A stretch of 6,610 bases of DNA, from the NCBI GenBank assembly GCA_031273485.1, contig JAISRS010000097.1:1-6610 (forward strand). Direction: 5' to 3'. Under the pieces are notes generated by a model. It ran no database searches. It was not told the DNA's origin and saw nothing but the letters and a program-made list of their open reading frames with translations. The DNA is from Prevotellaceae bacterium. GTDB lineage: Bacteria; Bacteroidota; Bacteroidia; Bacteroidales; UBA932. How positions within the stretch are numbered: position 1 is the first letter of the stretch; every line of letters starts with the position of its first letter. The position numbers were made by a program, and so were the translations under genes. Positions 6,566 to 6,610 of this stretch are shown here, one piece after another.

Positions 6566-6610
6566 ATGTCAAGGATTTGTCAGATAACAGGAAAAAAAGT
6601 AATGGTAGGG
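6566..6610 (+). CDS. rpmB: Ribosomal protein bL28, 5' part only
   Basis: The first 15 codons read MSRICQITGKKVMVG, the characteristic start of bL28, a small protein of the large ribosomal subunit. The gene runs off the right edge exactly at a codon boundary, so roughly four fifths of it is not seen. The start is preceded by an A-rich leader and by a promoter at 6498-6528, so it probably begins its own transcript. In Bacteroidota rpmB is normally followed by rpmG (bL33), which would be expected just beyond the window. Confidence 0.88.
   Translation, partial: MSRICQITGKKVMVG

Overview
The window looks like chromosomal DNA from a member of the Bacteroidota, probably a Bacteroidales-like lineage. 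Three things point there. Two genes are of types typical of the phylum: an outer-membrane protein resembling the DUF5723 family and a lipoprotein whose acylated cysteine is followed by a K-x-D-D acidic patch. The promoters fit the phylum's -33 TTTG / -7 TAnnTTTG pattern. The starts are preceded by A-rich leaders, not Shine-Dalgarno sequences. All recognisable genes lie on the + strand. The order-level assignment is inference.

Layout, left to right. Positions 1-336 hold an unassigned open frame cut by the left edge, a good promoter (136-166) and a leader with a 29-codon ORF. Next is a complete UbiD-family prenyl-FMN decarboxylase (337-2103), likely serving quinone (menaquinone) synthesis. After a 265-base gap with its own promoter comes a tight three-gene run: a 210-residue lipoprotein (2369-3001), a DUF5723-like beta-barrel protein (2998-4479, overlapping by ATGA) and yifB/comM (4488-6029, eight bases downstream). 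The first two are probably a functional pair at the outer membrane. yifB encodes a cytoplasmic AAA+ ATPase and may only share their transcript.

The 536 bases between yifB and the next intact gene are the least ordinary part. They hold a heptanucleotide repeat tract, a start-less C-terminal remnant of a Cys/Met-metabolism PLP enzyme (6097-6321), two back-to-back inverted repeats, an A/T-rich direct repeat with 22-base spacing, and a promoter. The window ends 15 codons into rpmB (ribosomal protein bL28).

No mobile element, CRISPR array, tRNA, rRNA, defence system or recognisable new system is visible. The points most worth following are the PLP-enzyme remnant beside the heptamer repeats, the two 14-residue PCPS repeats at the end of the barrel protein, and the uncharacterised lipoprotein/barrel pair.
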